Source: Panonychus citri | Lineage: Eukaryota > Arthropoda > Arachnida > Trombidiformes > Tetranychidae | Direction of reading: 5' to 3' | Length of the DNA stretch: 64,000 nt | NCBI RefSeq assembly: GCF_014898815.1 | Contig: NW_026515521.1 | Coordinates: 310,001 to 374,000, forward strand | Part shown: piece by piece, positions 1 to 14,400 of the stretch | How positions within the stretch are numbered: position 1 is the first letter of the stretch | Layout of the letters: every line of letters begins with the position of its first letter | Translations under genes and position numbers: made by a program | Notes under the pieces: model-generated | Told to the model about the DNA's origin: nothing | The model's database searches: none | What the model saw: the letters and a program-made list of their open reading frames with translations, nothing else

Positions 1-1040
1 GATTGTTCAGCTGATCAACTCTTGTGGTTTATTGATTGTTTGATGATGAACAATTAGAACGAATCAAATCAACTGAATCATTTTAAGAATTTGAAATCAT
101 CAATTAAATTGATTATTTATCAACAATCAGATTACTTGACGTTTTTTTCTTCTTCCTCTTCTTGTTGATCATCATCATCATGATAACAATTAGAACTCGA
201 AATTTGTTAGAAAATCGCTAAATCATTACAACGAATATAAAATAAAAAGTGAAATTATCTTAATAGAATAACTTTTTTTTTTCTAAAACAAATTCTATTC
301 TATTGAAGATGATATTTTCTCTTGTACGATATTAACGATTAACGATTACATGATAAGTTCTTGTCTAATTCGTGTTCAGAAATATGAGAGACACACCTAG
401 AGAATCATCATCTTAATCATTTCGCTGTTTCCATCAACTTGATTGTAGCTATTAACTGATATTAGTTGATAGTTGAAGAAAATTTTGCCAAAGGTAATTA
501 GATATTTAATTTTCTATGGTACAGATTGATTGTTTGATGTCTACAAAATAAATGAACTTGATTAACAGATAATCTCAGTCTACATTAGATAATTTGGTTT
601 TATCTAATTAGTTAATTGTAGACAAATAATCAATATAATCTAAGGATGTACTTGAAATGATCACGATATTTACCCATGTTGACCAAAGTATAACAAGTTA
701 GTTTGTTATTGTTTACAAGTGGAGACCAAACAAAACATTTCCATGTAAATATTGAATCTCTTGATTCAGTTTGAATGATTAACTGTCCAGGAACAATTAA
801 CTTTATCAATGGAAAATAAAACACAATCGAAATACAAAAATGACTTTCTCATGAATCCAAATGAAGTAATGGAAAGATGGATCGTCCATTCATTCAGCAT
901 ATAAGTATCATGAAGGAGCAATTATCGAGGTATCGGGATCTAATTAAAATTAACTAATTGGTTAGAATATTAATTGTCAAAATTAATAGAAAGTTGAACA
1001 TTTTATTGGAAAATCTGGTTTTCTTTAGTTGGTATTCGGA

Positions 1041-1052
1041 ACAATAGATGGC
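1041..1052 (+). promoter_or_regulatory. CTCF-core-like motif (11 of 12 match)
   Basis: ACAATAGATGGC matches the conserved bilaterian CTCF core CCANNAGRKGGC at every position except the first base. It lies about 1.4 kb upstream of the chaoptin-like start codon. One imperfect match is weak evidence. The interest is that a perfect match in the opposite orientation follows 0.9 kb away. Confidence 0.25.
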
Positions 1053-1968
1053 GTAGTTGACGCTTTTTCTAAAAAAAATTTTTCTCTCAGATGATGAAAC
1101 AATTAACTAATTTCTAGCAATTAAGATTGGAGATTTTTGGATTGTTAAGCGAAATTAAGGGTTGCCTTTAATTATTATTTAGATTCTCTTTAACAATATT
1201 AATTTTTCTTTGGTTTTTGGGGATGGTAAACATTTAGATTTTTAATTATCCCAACAAAAAAAGTTTAATTGTCTTTTATCATTGAAAATCATAATCAATT
1301 GATTGTTTAATTGATTAAATAAATTCTTAATAATCTTAATTATATCAGAATAGTTGAAGAAACAAAGAAGATGACCAAGTTTTATTTTTCTAATCAACAA
1401 TTAAACTAAACGATTTCATTGTATTAGAAATGATTAACTTTGCAGGTTTAATTTGATTCTTGATTAATTGATAATGACAAGCTAAGGATGTATTAGTTTT
1501 ATATATAATTAAAATTAATCACTTGCTCTAATTAACTGAAACAATGATACAAAAGTAAAATAATAATCAACTAATTAGTATGATGAAAAACTTCACCAAT
1601 TAGCAACAGTACCATTGACAATACAAAACCAAATTGGACTCTTGAAAACAATCACAATTAACTTTCAATGGACCCAAAATAAACGGAAAACCAAACATAA
1701 TTAAAATACATACGGGCACAATTAAACACAATCAAACTAAAGATAAATTAATTTCCAATCAAACTGGACAATCAACATCAACACCAACACTTAATTTAGA
1801 TAAAGTTTACAACTATTGATAGAAAAAGAGAAGGAAAAAAAAATCCAAAGTTTGAAAGTAAAAAACTCAAAGTTTTTCGAATTCAATTCAATCACTTGAT
1901 CGCTTAATTGTCCAGTTAATTGTAATTACGAATTAAAATTTGATACGAAAAAAAGGCGGAATCGCAGT

Positions 1969-1980
1969 GCCATCTATTGG
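1969..1980 (-). promoter_or_regulatory. CTCF-core-like motif (perfect 12 of 12)
   Basis: The + strand reads GCCATCTATTGG, whose reverse complement CCAATAGATGGC fits the CTCF core CCANNAGRKGGC exactly. It sits in a locally GC-richer patch about 0.5 kb before the chaoptin-like ATG and just upstream of a possible initiator. It points toward the motif at 1041-1052. Binding is inferred from sequence alone. Confidence 0.35.
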
Positions 1981-2484
1981 ATTGTAAAGGAGAAAAGCGG
2001 TAAACGGTCTTTCGTTCAGTTGTTCATTCTGATGATCATCAAGGTAGAACCAACATCTTAAATCGGGTTTACCTGTTTCACTTGATGATTTTACCGTCAG
2101 TTGATCACTTCACATCTTCTTTTTTTTTCGTGGTTCCTTTTGTTACCTTTCTTTTTACCAAAAAATCTTATATACCTTGAGGGCTTCATGTTTGTGTCTT
2201 TTTCATCTTATTTTTGATAATTTTTTCCATTCTATTCTATTCTATCTTTTTTTCTTTGACCTCTTCTATTTTTACTCATCTAATCTCTCTCTCTCTCAAT
2301 GTTACTCTATCATCTAATTTTATCTTCCACCTAATCATCGAAATCTTTATGTAATTTTGATGCTGATTAGTTAATTTTTTGTCTCTGCAAATAGAAATTG
2401 AAAGAGAAAGAGAGAGAGAAACGTGTTTTTTTTATTTGATTTGTTTTCTTTTTCGTTCTAATTGTTATCATCATCATCATCATC

Positions 2485-5400
2485 ATGAAATGTAAACACA
2501 CCAACAGCAAATGGTCAACACCGACATTGAAAACAGTTTGTCCAGAACTAGACCGAAACTGTCACCCAGTTTTGGATCAACAATATTTGATACAATCTTT
2601 GAATCTAATGTCCAGTCGGAAACATACTAAAAGTATCGTTGATTGTGTTGAAAATGATGACAATAAGCATCAAGTGATGTTTAAATCAGCTGAATATTGT
2701 AAAGTGAAAAGTGTCCATCATCATCTTCCCAATGCCAATAAACAATCACATTCATTGGTTAAATTTTTATTGACAACAATAATTATCAATTTGTGTTTAA
2801 TTGTTGCTAATTGTCAACCTCGATTGCCAACAACAGCATCAAATATTCAAGTTAATCACAATCATCATCATAATCATCATAATCGTCAATCGCCATCTCA
2901 ACCACAATCAAGCCCCAACAATAATCGGCATCAAAATTTTGCACCACAAGCTCAAAATCAACAACAAGCTACACAATCACAATCACAATCACAGCCACAA
3001 AACGCCAATCATTATCAACAATCAATTCCTTGTCGTGATTTACCAGATCACATTGGATTACAAAGTTTACCCTGTTACTGTACCTTAGAGCCAAACAATA
3101 TAACCTCAATTAATTGCGACTCTGTACCATTTTTCGGACCATTTCCAGTTCACCAATTGACCAATACACTTGCTAGCACCCCCGTTGGCACTATTAATCA
3201 ATCACCCTCATCGATTTTCATCCGCCGTGTATCAAGCTACTCCCAACGAAATGCTGGTATTCAAAGTTTACAATCACAAATGTTTACCGCCAGTGGAATT
3301 AAATTACGTCGACTTGATTTTTCCCATAATTTATTGAGACGTTTCCATGAGCGTTTCCTTGACGGAATTGAATCAACTCTAATTGAAATCAATTTCTCCC
3401 ACAATCTACTTGGTGATACATTAAATCCAATCTTCTCAACCAATGAATTTTACCTTCTCTCATCATTACAATCACTAGATTTATCTTATAATCAACTGAG
3501 AGCATTAGATTCAAACATTTTCAAAGGATTAAAAAATTTAACGGTAAGTCAATCGTATTATTATTATTTATTAATAGTAATTTTAATCAATGTTTCATTC
3601 ATCAATTCATTCAATTCCTCATCATCAAATCAATCCAAATTTACACCATAACTACAACTGATTGTGATGTTTTTCTCTCAATTGGTATAATTATCAGTCA
3701 ACTGAATCAACAGGTAGAGAGAAAAAGATGAAAAATAAATTGAGAGAAGAAAAAAAATCAAAGGAAACTTATCATTATTGTTATCGTTAATTCTGTGTAT
3801 TTATATTCATGTGAGATGAGAATCATATTAATCACTGATTGTTGAACATTAGATTGTAAACAATTAGGTTTCATGATAATCGTAACTTAATAAGTATTGA
3901 TGGTAAAGAAGATTGAGTTTACCTGAGCTTCCAATTGTAAATTGTAAACAATTCAAAAGGGAAACTGTTCAATTGTTTTGGAAATTTTTCTCGTTTCCAA
4001 ATTAATTGTCTATCAATGTGATTAAGCTTATTACTATTATATCATTAATCTCCAATGGATCAATGATATTATTTCAAGATGATAGAGTAAGAGAAATAGA
4101 AAAATAAAAAAGTTCTAATTCCCTGAAAAGATATTATTAGTTTGTTTTTCGGTAAAATTTTCAAAGAAAAAGTTTCAAACTTTTTCTCTAAATTTTTTCT
4201 CAGATTAACTTCTCATGGATTTTAAATGTAATCATCTTCTGAACCGAATCTAAATCAAATAAAGAAAAATTCAATTCCCATAGTGAAATAATAGCCATAT
4301 AAGGGTCATCATGATAGATTAGATTAGTTCATTAATCACCATGATATGGAATCAAAATCTCAATTTAATTTCAAAATGACGAACACAGAAAAAAAAACAA
4401 CAATAATGATCATCACAATTGCCCATTAATTTTGTATTATTTTTCATTACAATCTCTCATTGTGATATCATTATAATGTGAATGATGATAATCTGTGAAT
4501 CGTTAATTAGATTTTTATAACAATAATAATAAGTTAATCACGAGAAAACTTTTAACGATAATTGAGTTAATTTAATAAGAAAAAAAAAACGTTCAATAGA
4601 ATAGAGAAAAGAAAAGAGATAAACAAAAAAGTTTTCTCAAAGAGAGATTAACATTAATTCTTGAAGATAATCATCCTCATCATCCTCATCATTATAATGT
4701 GAATTTCATCATCATCCCGATTACTATGTCATCTAATCAATGGGATTTTCATTAACGATATTAACCGTTAATCCGATTTGATTTTCTCACCTTGATTAAC
4801 AAACATGAAAGTAAATTTTGCTTTTTGTCTCAACTGAATCCATTTAGATATTAGATAATCGATAATCAATAATCAATAAGTTTTTTTTCCCTCAACGATT
4901 CTCATCTTCATGTAACAACAACAATTAAAAAAGTTCAACAATCAAGTTACATGTGTTTCGATTGTGGTTAACAAATGTCACAATTAGTTGACAACTAATT
5001 GTCACCCTAACAATCACAATCAACCAATTTTTTAACCAAACATCAATAGTAACAAAAGACAACAAGTTTCAACGAAAAAAATGAATATAATAATAACTGA
5101 TTGCTTATTATTATCCGTTTTTTGGTTGATTGTTACGTCAATTAAATACTCGTTCAATTGTCCAGTCAATTTTAACAGTTAATGATTGTAACTTTCAATG
5201 GATACAATTCACCCTTACTCACTTTTTTCCTCTTCTTATTATCATCCTCATCACTATTATTATCCTTTCTCTAGCATCATCATCATCATCATCATCATCT
5301 TTATTCAGGTCACTCTGATGTTCAGCTATTTAGTTAACTATTACAATCAACATGATACCTTGAATTTGAAGATGAAAACGAGAAAAAGTTAACATTTTTT

Positions 5401-8400
5401 ACTCTTAATTGTTACAATTTAATCCATACAATTGTTTGATTAATATTGTTAATCTATCATATATATTTATACAGGTAATCATTTTGTTACCATTTCCCCT
5501 TTAATTGCTATTGTAGTGACTAGACTTTAATTGTGATTAAACTTGATTGTTGTAGCTGATTTTGTGATCAACGATTGTGATTTAAAAATACTTGACATTT
5601 ATTAAATATTATTATTATTGAATTTGTATTGTATTAAATTGTACAAAAACAATTAGTTAACAACAAGGTTAGTAAACTGTTGAACAATTAAAGTTAATTA
5701 CAATTAAATTGATTGGTCGATTGTTTTTTCTCTCTCTCTCTCCTTGCCTCTTACCTTGAAAGTCAAAGCTTAATTTTTTAATTCTTAATTGATTGTTTTC
5801 CTTAATTGTTGTTGTCTTATAAAGCCATTGACCTTTTTTATTTTATCCCATTGAGTAGCAATTAGTTAATTTGTTGTCAATTAGAAATTATAAATATAAC
5901 AATTATCATATAATTTCTCTTAGTCAATTCACAATTAGACCTGAGAGATGATTAATCTTATTGTTAATTACTCACAATGATTAAGATTTTGTTTCAAAAT
6001 CATAACAAAAGCTTTAGCTTTATCATAATCTAATCCGTAAATTTAAATTGTTAAGCTTAATTACTCAAAGAATTTTCATTCTCATCTTAAACTAATCCAA
6101 TTGTGTAACAACAAAAAAAAGGTTCATTGTCATTAATCATTAACCGTATCATCAAAAAATTAAACGTTAAGTTAATCGGTAAAAGTGTTAATCAGTTAAC
6201 AATCAAATCATAATAAGGTGAAAATTAATCCAACTTAACAATCGTAGTAACTTTATTATTATCAAAATCAAACAAAGTGATAGAGATTAAGATTAAACAA
6301 TAATCTCAATCCAGTTCCTGAAATCTTCTTCTTCTTCTTCCTCCTTCTGATTTTAATCTTTACCTTTAAGATTAAAACAATAGATTCAAAAATAGTCAAT
6401 GGATAAAACGAAAAACTTATATAAAAGCATCAATGTAATGGAAAAGTAAATTGAGAAAAAGTGATTGACAGGAATATTTTCTTTCTCCAAGTTATCCTCA
6501 TCCTCCCTCACCACACTAACCATCAGCATCTCTTAATAATTTTTTCTTAAAGAAAATTGGATTCTAATCTTAATTATCATCAATTGTAATTAAAATTATG
6601 GTGTAAACTTCTTGTAATGACAAACAAGGCAAATAAAAACGATCGGTAGTCAGTTGATATCATCATCATGGTTTAATCATCTCCATCAGAATCATGATGA
6701 TGAAAGAAAACCGTTGAAAATGAATTTTCATTGAAAAAAAAATCGTAAATTGAAAGAGATGATAAAAGATGAGGATGAGGGTGAAGGAAGTGTTCTGAAT
6801 ACTGATATGCATAACTGAATAATTACGATAATTTGTTGGAAAAGTAAGTTAACATCAACAGCGAAGGAAAATTATGATCAAAATGAAAGAATCAAGAAGA
6901 AGATGAAAAGATGATGATGATGATCACTCAGCATGATTGAGTAAAGATGATGGAGATGATGATAACTACTGATGAAAACAGTAAAACACATGGTTAATAT
7001 GAAGATGCTGTTCATACAATGAGAATACATATTCACATGACCTTTTAAACTTGATCCTCATCTTGATCCTCATCTCCATCCCCATCTCCATCTCCATCCT
7101 CATCCTCATCTCCATCATCAATTACAATAGAAACAAGATAAGAAACTAATTATCTCAAGGAAGATGATGATGATGATAATAATGAAGACAAGATGACGGT
7201 AAGAATAATAATAATAATCTCATAAGCCATTTAAGGTTAACCGGAACAAATGGATTAGCAAAATAATGACCAATATTATGGTCATCTTTTCATCACCATT
7301 AAGTTTAGTATTTACTTTGTGTAATAAGGTAAATGAAACTTACCTGGTGGGTTGATTGCTTCTTATTGTAAATAATGGTCCATCTAATTAAACTGCATCA
7401 CCATAAACTGAGCCTACTCTCTACTGACCAGTATCTCAAGTGATGTCCACCATCTGAGATAAACATACTAACCATCAATAGAAAATATTTATTCATAATA
7501 TTAACGATGAGTAAATGTATTATAATGAAATCTTTCAATAACAAGGGAATGTAATTAAGTTTCTCGAAGTGTTAACGATTGTGCAATTAAATGTTTCCAA
7601 TAAATCATCAATCAATCAAAGTTGTTAGATTATTTATCAGTATAGTTTGGATAAGTTTTCCTTTTACAAGCTGAGTTAACATGAGATTCTCAGTGTTACT
7701 ACTTTTCAAATCTCTCAGAATTTTTTCACCTCCGAATGTAATATTTTGATACTTTCTTCATGTCTTTCCAACGAAACTGTTATTATTATTATTCCCACCG
7801 TCAAGAAGAAGACGAGAAGACAAAAACATGGAAAATTGTCACTTTGATGTCAACAGAATTATCATCATCACCATTATCTTCATCATCACTTTTCTCAGTT
7901 TGAAAGTGTCAACACAATTGATGAGACAACTTTTTCTTGTCTTCCACTGAAAATCATCATCTTTTCAGTATCTTACCTGAATTCTGGTGTTGACACTTGT
8001 TGGCTGTTCACAACTGTATCTTTTTCATGGTATCTTGAATTTCCAGTACTTCCTCTCATCATCATCATCATCATCATCATCTTCATTGCCAACTACTCAT
8101 CATCTTCATTTCATCTTCTTTCTTTTTTCACTTTCTTCCTCTCTGATGCTTTAATTGATCTCATGTTAATTTTTGTTCACTCATCCAATCAATATGAAAG
8201 ATCAGACAATAACCATGATTATCATAATCATAACATGTTAATTCATGGATACAGATTCTGGATAGTTTTATATCATGATTACCATGAGATCAGTTTTTTG
8301 ATTGATTGTTCTGTATGATGATGATGATGATGATGATCAGTAAAACTTGAAACTTCATTTATTTATGATGATAAATTGCTGATAAACAGACAAATCAACA

Positions 8401-11400
8401 AACAATTGAAATTGAAATAAATCATTACAGTAACTCAATCTAATCAATGATTCCCACAGTTTTAAAGTAAAAATCTCATTTCCTTTTCCTCAATCACCCA
8501 ATTTTTTTCCTCTTCTTCTCAGTATCATGTTGTGAATTTCATTGTTTACAGTTGAATTTATGTCTTCACAAATAAATTGTATCATAAAGATGATTATTAT
8601 CAACTAAATTAGCCATTATTGTAAAGCTTTTGAATAGCCCAATAGTTTAGGATATGATTTGAGTCATGAAAAACTTTTCAAGTCAAAAAATTGTAACTCC
8701 AAAATGGGATTAACTGTGATAATCATGACAATTTAAATCTAATCATAAGTATCACAATCAAGTATTGGATAAGATATTGGTAATACCATTAAATGGTTAA
8801 CTTATCAATCCTTTACATTCAAACATTATACAAGAGAAGACGAATCAAAACAACAATTAACTTGATTGTAGTATTAATCTTAAACCGGATTAGAATTTTT
8901 TTTTCTTCCCAATTTTCGTATCGTTTGAATTGTTGATTATCGTTAATCATCTTGGTGTTAATACCGATTTCTGCCATTAAATCAATCACGCACAAACATT
9001 ATTACATTAATATTAGTATCATCATAACCATAATCATAATCTTCATCAGTAACTATGTTAATTACTTTACCAAATTGTGCTAATTGTATCGTATATAGTT
9101 GGTTGATTAAGAGTGGATGTAAAAAAAAGGATTTGATCCTCAATTGTTACATAACTTTGACTCACGAATATAATTATCGTATTTAAATTTAATCCAAATT
9201 GATTAAACTTTTTTTCTTGTATTTCAATTACTATCCCCTGACAATTAATTCACAATCAACCCCTGGGTACCTTTAAATTGATTATCATTACCTTGGTAAT
9301 AGACGGATGAAAGTTAATTGTTAACCTTTGATTGTTAATATACAGTTAATCGTATTCATGAGGAGTGTAGAGTCATTTTCATTGAATGGTATAATCATTA
9401 CAATTTAGCTAATTGTCTGTTAAAATTGTTTCCTATCTTAATTGTTCATCTTAAACACTAAATTGTTGTAGTGATTTTAACCAAATGAATTGAGAAAAAA
9501 AAAGTGTTGGCTAATTGTTGCTGTTTATTGTTAACCTTAAAACTTTATTAGTTACGATTATTATTGGTATTATACATTTTCCCCTGGCAGTGATTAATTT
9601 AATTATTTAATAACAATCAAGAGTAATAATATAATCATGATGATGATTAAGATAAAGATGATCACGGTAATTGAAGAGGAAGGTCAATGAAACAGGTTAG
9701 TTTGATTGTACTAACATGATTACTTGATTAATTTCATTGATTGATTGATTGTTACTGATTAATTGACCAATTTATTGATTTACTTGTTTATATTGTGTGT
9801 GTGGAGTCGTGTTGATTTTTGTCTAAATCATTAATTAATTGATTGTTATCCAGCCAACTTCCTATTTGGCCAATGATTAGGGAAGTGATGATTAATTGTT
9901 AGGTAAGACAATTTAAATCACAAGGATTAATTGTTAAAGTTAATGATTCAATACAATTCAATTTATCTCCAAACTTTATTTTTATCATTATAATTAATTG
10001 TAACTCTACAGTAATTTCTTGATGATGATGATAATAATTTACAATCAACTCTACAATTAAAGCTTTGTAAACTAATTAACTGTAGCAATTTAACTTTCAA
10101 CTTTTTTTTTACCTTAATTTATATTTGCTAAATTTGTTTTCTGTCACAACAATTAGTTAAATTAGTATCCAACTGTAAGGTCTCAGTGTTTGATTTAGAT
10201 GCTGAATTATCATGACAATTATTCAGTTTCCATTTAGATGAACATGAAATCGAGTTGAATTTTTTTTGTTCATTATTAACCTTGACACTGGATCAATCTA
10301 AATGATTACCCAAAGTTAAACAATTAACTTTAATTGTTGTCTGTTCTCTCCTTCATTTGCATGTTTGACATTTAATTATAATCCTCATTGAAATGGATTA
10401 AAATAAAAATTGAGTAAAACTGATTAACTTTTAATTACGATAATCATTTTAATATCTTCGTATAGTTTAAAGCTTTAATATTTGCCTGGTTAATCAACGA
10501 GACAATCTAATTAAACTAACAATCAGGTTATATTATTTAAATCTTGGGTGGAGTGATACTAAATATTAATATATGTCTTTTAATTGTCAAACATTTATCA
10601 TCTATTATCATCTAATTGAAAGGGAAATGATTGATTGTTGATACTATTTTTAATATCAAGATATATGATGATCAAGATAATTGATACTCTTCATTGTTTT
10701 TGTTTTCATCATCATCTCTTTTTTACATGTTGATCACTTGACCAACAGGATGACCTCTAAATTTTGGTTACATGTGATAACTGTTTCATGTTTACTTTGT
10801 TGTTAATCTCATGATAGTTTAATGAGAGAGTGAGTGTGTGTGTGTTTATGTGGAAGATGAGAAAATGAGAAAAGAAAAAGAAAAAAGCAGAATGAGAAGA
10901 TGAAAAAGAGAGAGAGAGAGAGATGGTCACTCTGGTGACCTAAATATAAAAGTTACCTGAGAATCATCGTCATCTCTCCCTCTCTCTCAAACTCTTTGCC
11001 TCTTACAAGTAAACGGATGAAGATGATAACCATGATGCATTGGAGATTCTTTTTTTTTCATTTCTTTTTTCTTCTCTATTCAAGTATCATCATTATTATC
11101 TTCCTCTATCTCCTTGGAAATACAGGTAACAAAAAGATAGCCACTCAAGGTGCAACTTTACTTGGTCATAATTTTAGGTCACTTTAAGTAAAAGAAGAAA
11201 AAAAAATCTCATTCACTTACCTGGTCACTACTTCCTGTTAATATACTAACATGAATATAATAAAAAAGAATCCATTATCAAGATGATGATAATAATGATG
11301 ATTATCATCATCCACCCTCTCATAATTGTCACACTGTCTTACAACCTGATTACCTGACTTAGATTTTTAATTTAATAATCTAATTAGCTAATCAAGATTA

Positions 11401-14400
11401 ACCTTTTACTTGTCGATTTTGTTTATCTTTCCATCTTTAGAACCTTTTTGAATTCAGTTATTAAATCAAAATTTTTCGCGCCTTTTCAACCAATACAATT
11501 CACCATTATAACTTTTTACCCTGAAGGCATTTTATCAACACCTTATCACCATTGATACATGAAATATTGATTATACACTATGGTTTATTTACTCAAACTC
11601 CTTTTAATTATTGAGATGATGATACATAATTAGATTCAAGTCAATTGGTATCAATGTTGATTTCCTTGAAAATAATTGCATGTTCAGGGTAAATGATTCA
11701 GTCCCCATGTAGATAAATTTTTTTTTTACTCAACAACATGAAAGATAAAGGTGATAATTATAATAATAATAAGATAAACAATTCACATTATAAGAAAGAG
11801 ACTAATAATTCATTACTAATAAATGATTACCTTTTAAAGGTAAAATAATTATTATCATGATCCAATGGGAAAAGTAATAATATTACATTATTTACCTTAA
11901 AGAAAAGTGGAGCCACTTTAATGGGTGATTTATGGTTAATGGATATTTACTTTTGGTCATCATGTTGATTTGTAAACAATTTTCTTATTTATGATTATTA
12001 TCATCCCTTATATAACTTTCATTCATTAATCAAGAACCGTTATCAAGATACAAATAGATGATATTTCTCATGAAACTTCATCGATTATTAATCTGTATCA
12101 TTAATATTAACTTTTCATTTTCACTTGGAAACTTTTACAACAGTTATTGTTTTTTTCCTCTCTCTCACTCTCTCCATTAATATAATATTTCAGGATGACC
12201 ATAAGGATGAAGATAATCTTTACTCTTTCCCTGAGGTCATTATTTTGAATCGCAAGGGCAATGGTTACTGACTTTCATTTAGTTTACCTTAGGAGAAAGT
12301 TTCAGTTTCCATCGTAGTAATTTACCTTTACTAATATATGATTTGTCTACAATTAAGATGACCCCTGTCCATTTCATCCTCATCTAATGGTCTGTTAATC
12401 TTTGTTCATGATGAATAACGGTAAAAAAGAGCATCAAAATAGAATAGTAATTATCATTTGATCTTTTACATTATTTTGACTGAGAAAAAAAAGTAATCAG
12501 ATTGTTAATTGTTTTCGTTTGGTACTGCACAATTAACTCGCATGGATATCAATTGAGTTAATCACCTAATCCAAAGCAATGTATACTTATTGATTGTTAA
12601 CATTTAATTAATGAGTTGACGCGTAAAGATGATCATAAACATTGATTGATTTGTTTTGTCTTGATAACAATTGTGACGATGGTGACGATGACCTTACCTT
12701 TTGCTTCCGGGAAACGAATCATCATCATTGATTGTCGCAATTATTTATTGGACAGGGACTGATGGTCCGGATAATTGTTGATAAATTGTCAGTTATTTTT
12801 AATAGTTGACAAAATTGTTGCTCAAATTGTCATAATAATAACTAGGGTTGCATAAACAAGAGGAGTAACTTGATTGTTAACTGTTGTTGTTGCTGTTAAT
12901 GTCTTCAACAATCAAGATAATGATGTTGATCATGATAATGATTATGCTGTTTAAAAAGTAATAATCAACGACAATCAGTTAACAGCAACAACAGTTTTCA
13001 TTCTTAAATCATAATAATCATCAACAATTAACGAAAAACTGTTTTTCTTTCCGCGTTAATGGTTAACCAAAGTTGATTGAATATAATGATAACCTTTTTT
13101 TGTACTTGTACTATTATTATTTATGCAAATTGTTTGCATGTTGATTGTTGAACGAAAAAAAAAGTTAAATTGTAAATCAAGTTCAAGGTTAATCATGATC
13201 ACAATCAGGTTGATATTTCAACCACCATTCAACTACATCATTATCATCAGCTAAATTGTAATACCATCATGATAAAATCAACAATCAACAAATATCATTA
13301 CCCTTAATTTGTTAGATTGTCTTTTCCTCTGTTGATTAATATATTAAATTGTGTCAACGTTAAACTTGTTATGTAACATTTGATTGACACTGGTGACAGT
13401 TTAATTCATATCAGGAAAGCATTTTTTTTACTCATTACAATTAATATCTCATCAATATGATAAGTTGGTGACACTTTTTTTTAATCAATTTCTGGTTTAT
13501 TGGTTGATATTTTTATTGCCTCTGAGTTTGATTGGGAATCAACTAATCAATGAAATAACGTTTAGATATCTATATGATAACGCTTAAGGAAACAACGTCC
13601 ATCAACAATCAACAATTTGATCACAACAATCAAGGTTAATTAGATGAAATAAAAGTGATACTGTTAAATTGAATTTATATTTATAGATATAAATCATCAG
13701 GTAACAATTAAATTGGTCATGTGCAAATGCTAATCAAACACTTTGCTAATTTGGTTAATCCATTCAATTTTCTTGAATAGAATCAATTTATTTGCAACAA
13801 TTTGATTGTAATTAATTTTAAATTTAAGTTAATGAGATGAAAATATTTAAATTTGTTTCTATTCAATGATACAAATTGATTTTCTCTAATAATTATTTCA
13901 CTTTATAAATAATAATATTCGTAAAAATAATTAAGCTTGCAGTTGATTAAAATTTAATCTTCATTCTTAATTGTTACCCAATTAGGTTAGCTAAATATAT
14001 ACAGTCCTCGGCAAAAGTTTAAGGACAACAATCAATTGATTATAATCGAGTTCTGGTTATGATAAATTTATAATTTTTCAGAAATATAATAGTTTGGTAG
14101 TAGTTTTGAAAATGAAGAGAATTTTTTTTATATACTCTATTAATTAATTATTAATTAATTATTAACATTGCATATGATCAACTGTCAAAGTTTAGGACAA
14201 ACGGCTTTTTGGTTTACCTTGCTGGTGGAAGGTCAATTTATTTTTTTTGATAGTTCCTTAATTGTTCAAGATTATATTGTTTTGTTGATTTTTTCCTCTT
14301 GAGACATTTAAGGCCAAAAACGAAATAAATGATAAATCAACCTTAAGTTCGTATTTTTACGAAATGACCAAAGTAATAATAAAATTAGAAAAGGTTAATT

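Larger units (their letters stand above)
1..2484. other. 5' flank and presumed 5' UTR of the chaoptin-like gene
   Basis: I see no protein-coding exon here. The stretch is AT-rich with many short poly-A/T tracts. Two CTCF-core-like motifs (1041-1052 and 1969-1980) stand out against it. A TTCAGTT initiator-like sequence lies near 2014-2020 without a clear TATA box, so the transcription start may fall there, but this is a weak call. From about 2100 to 2484 the sequence is pyrimidine-rich and ends in an ATC repeat directly before the ATG at 2485, which fits a 5' untranslated leader. Confidence 0.5.
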
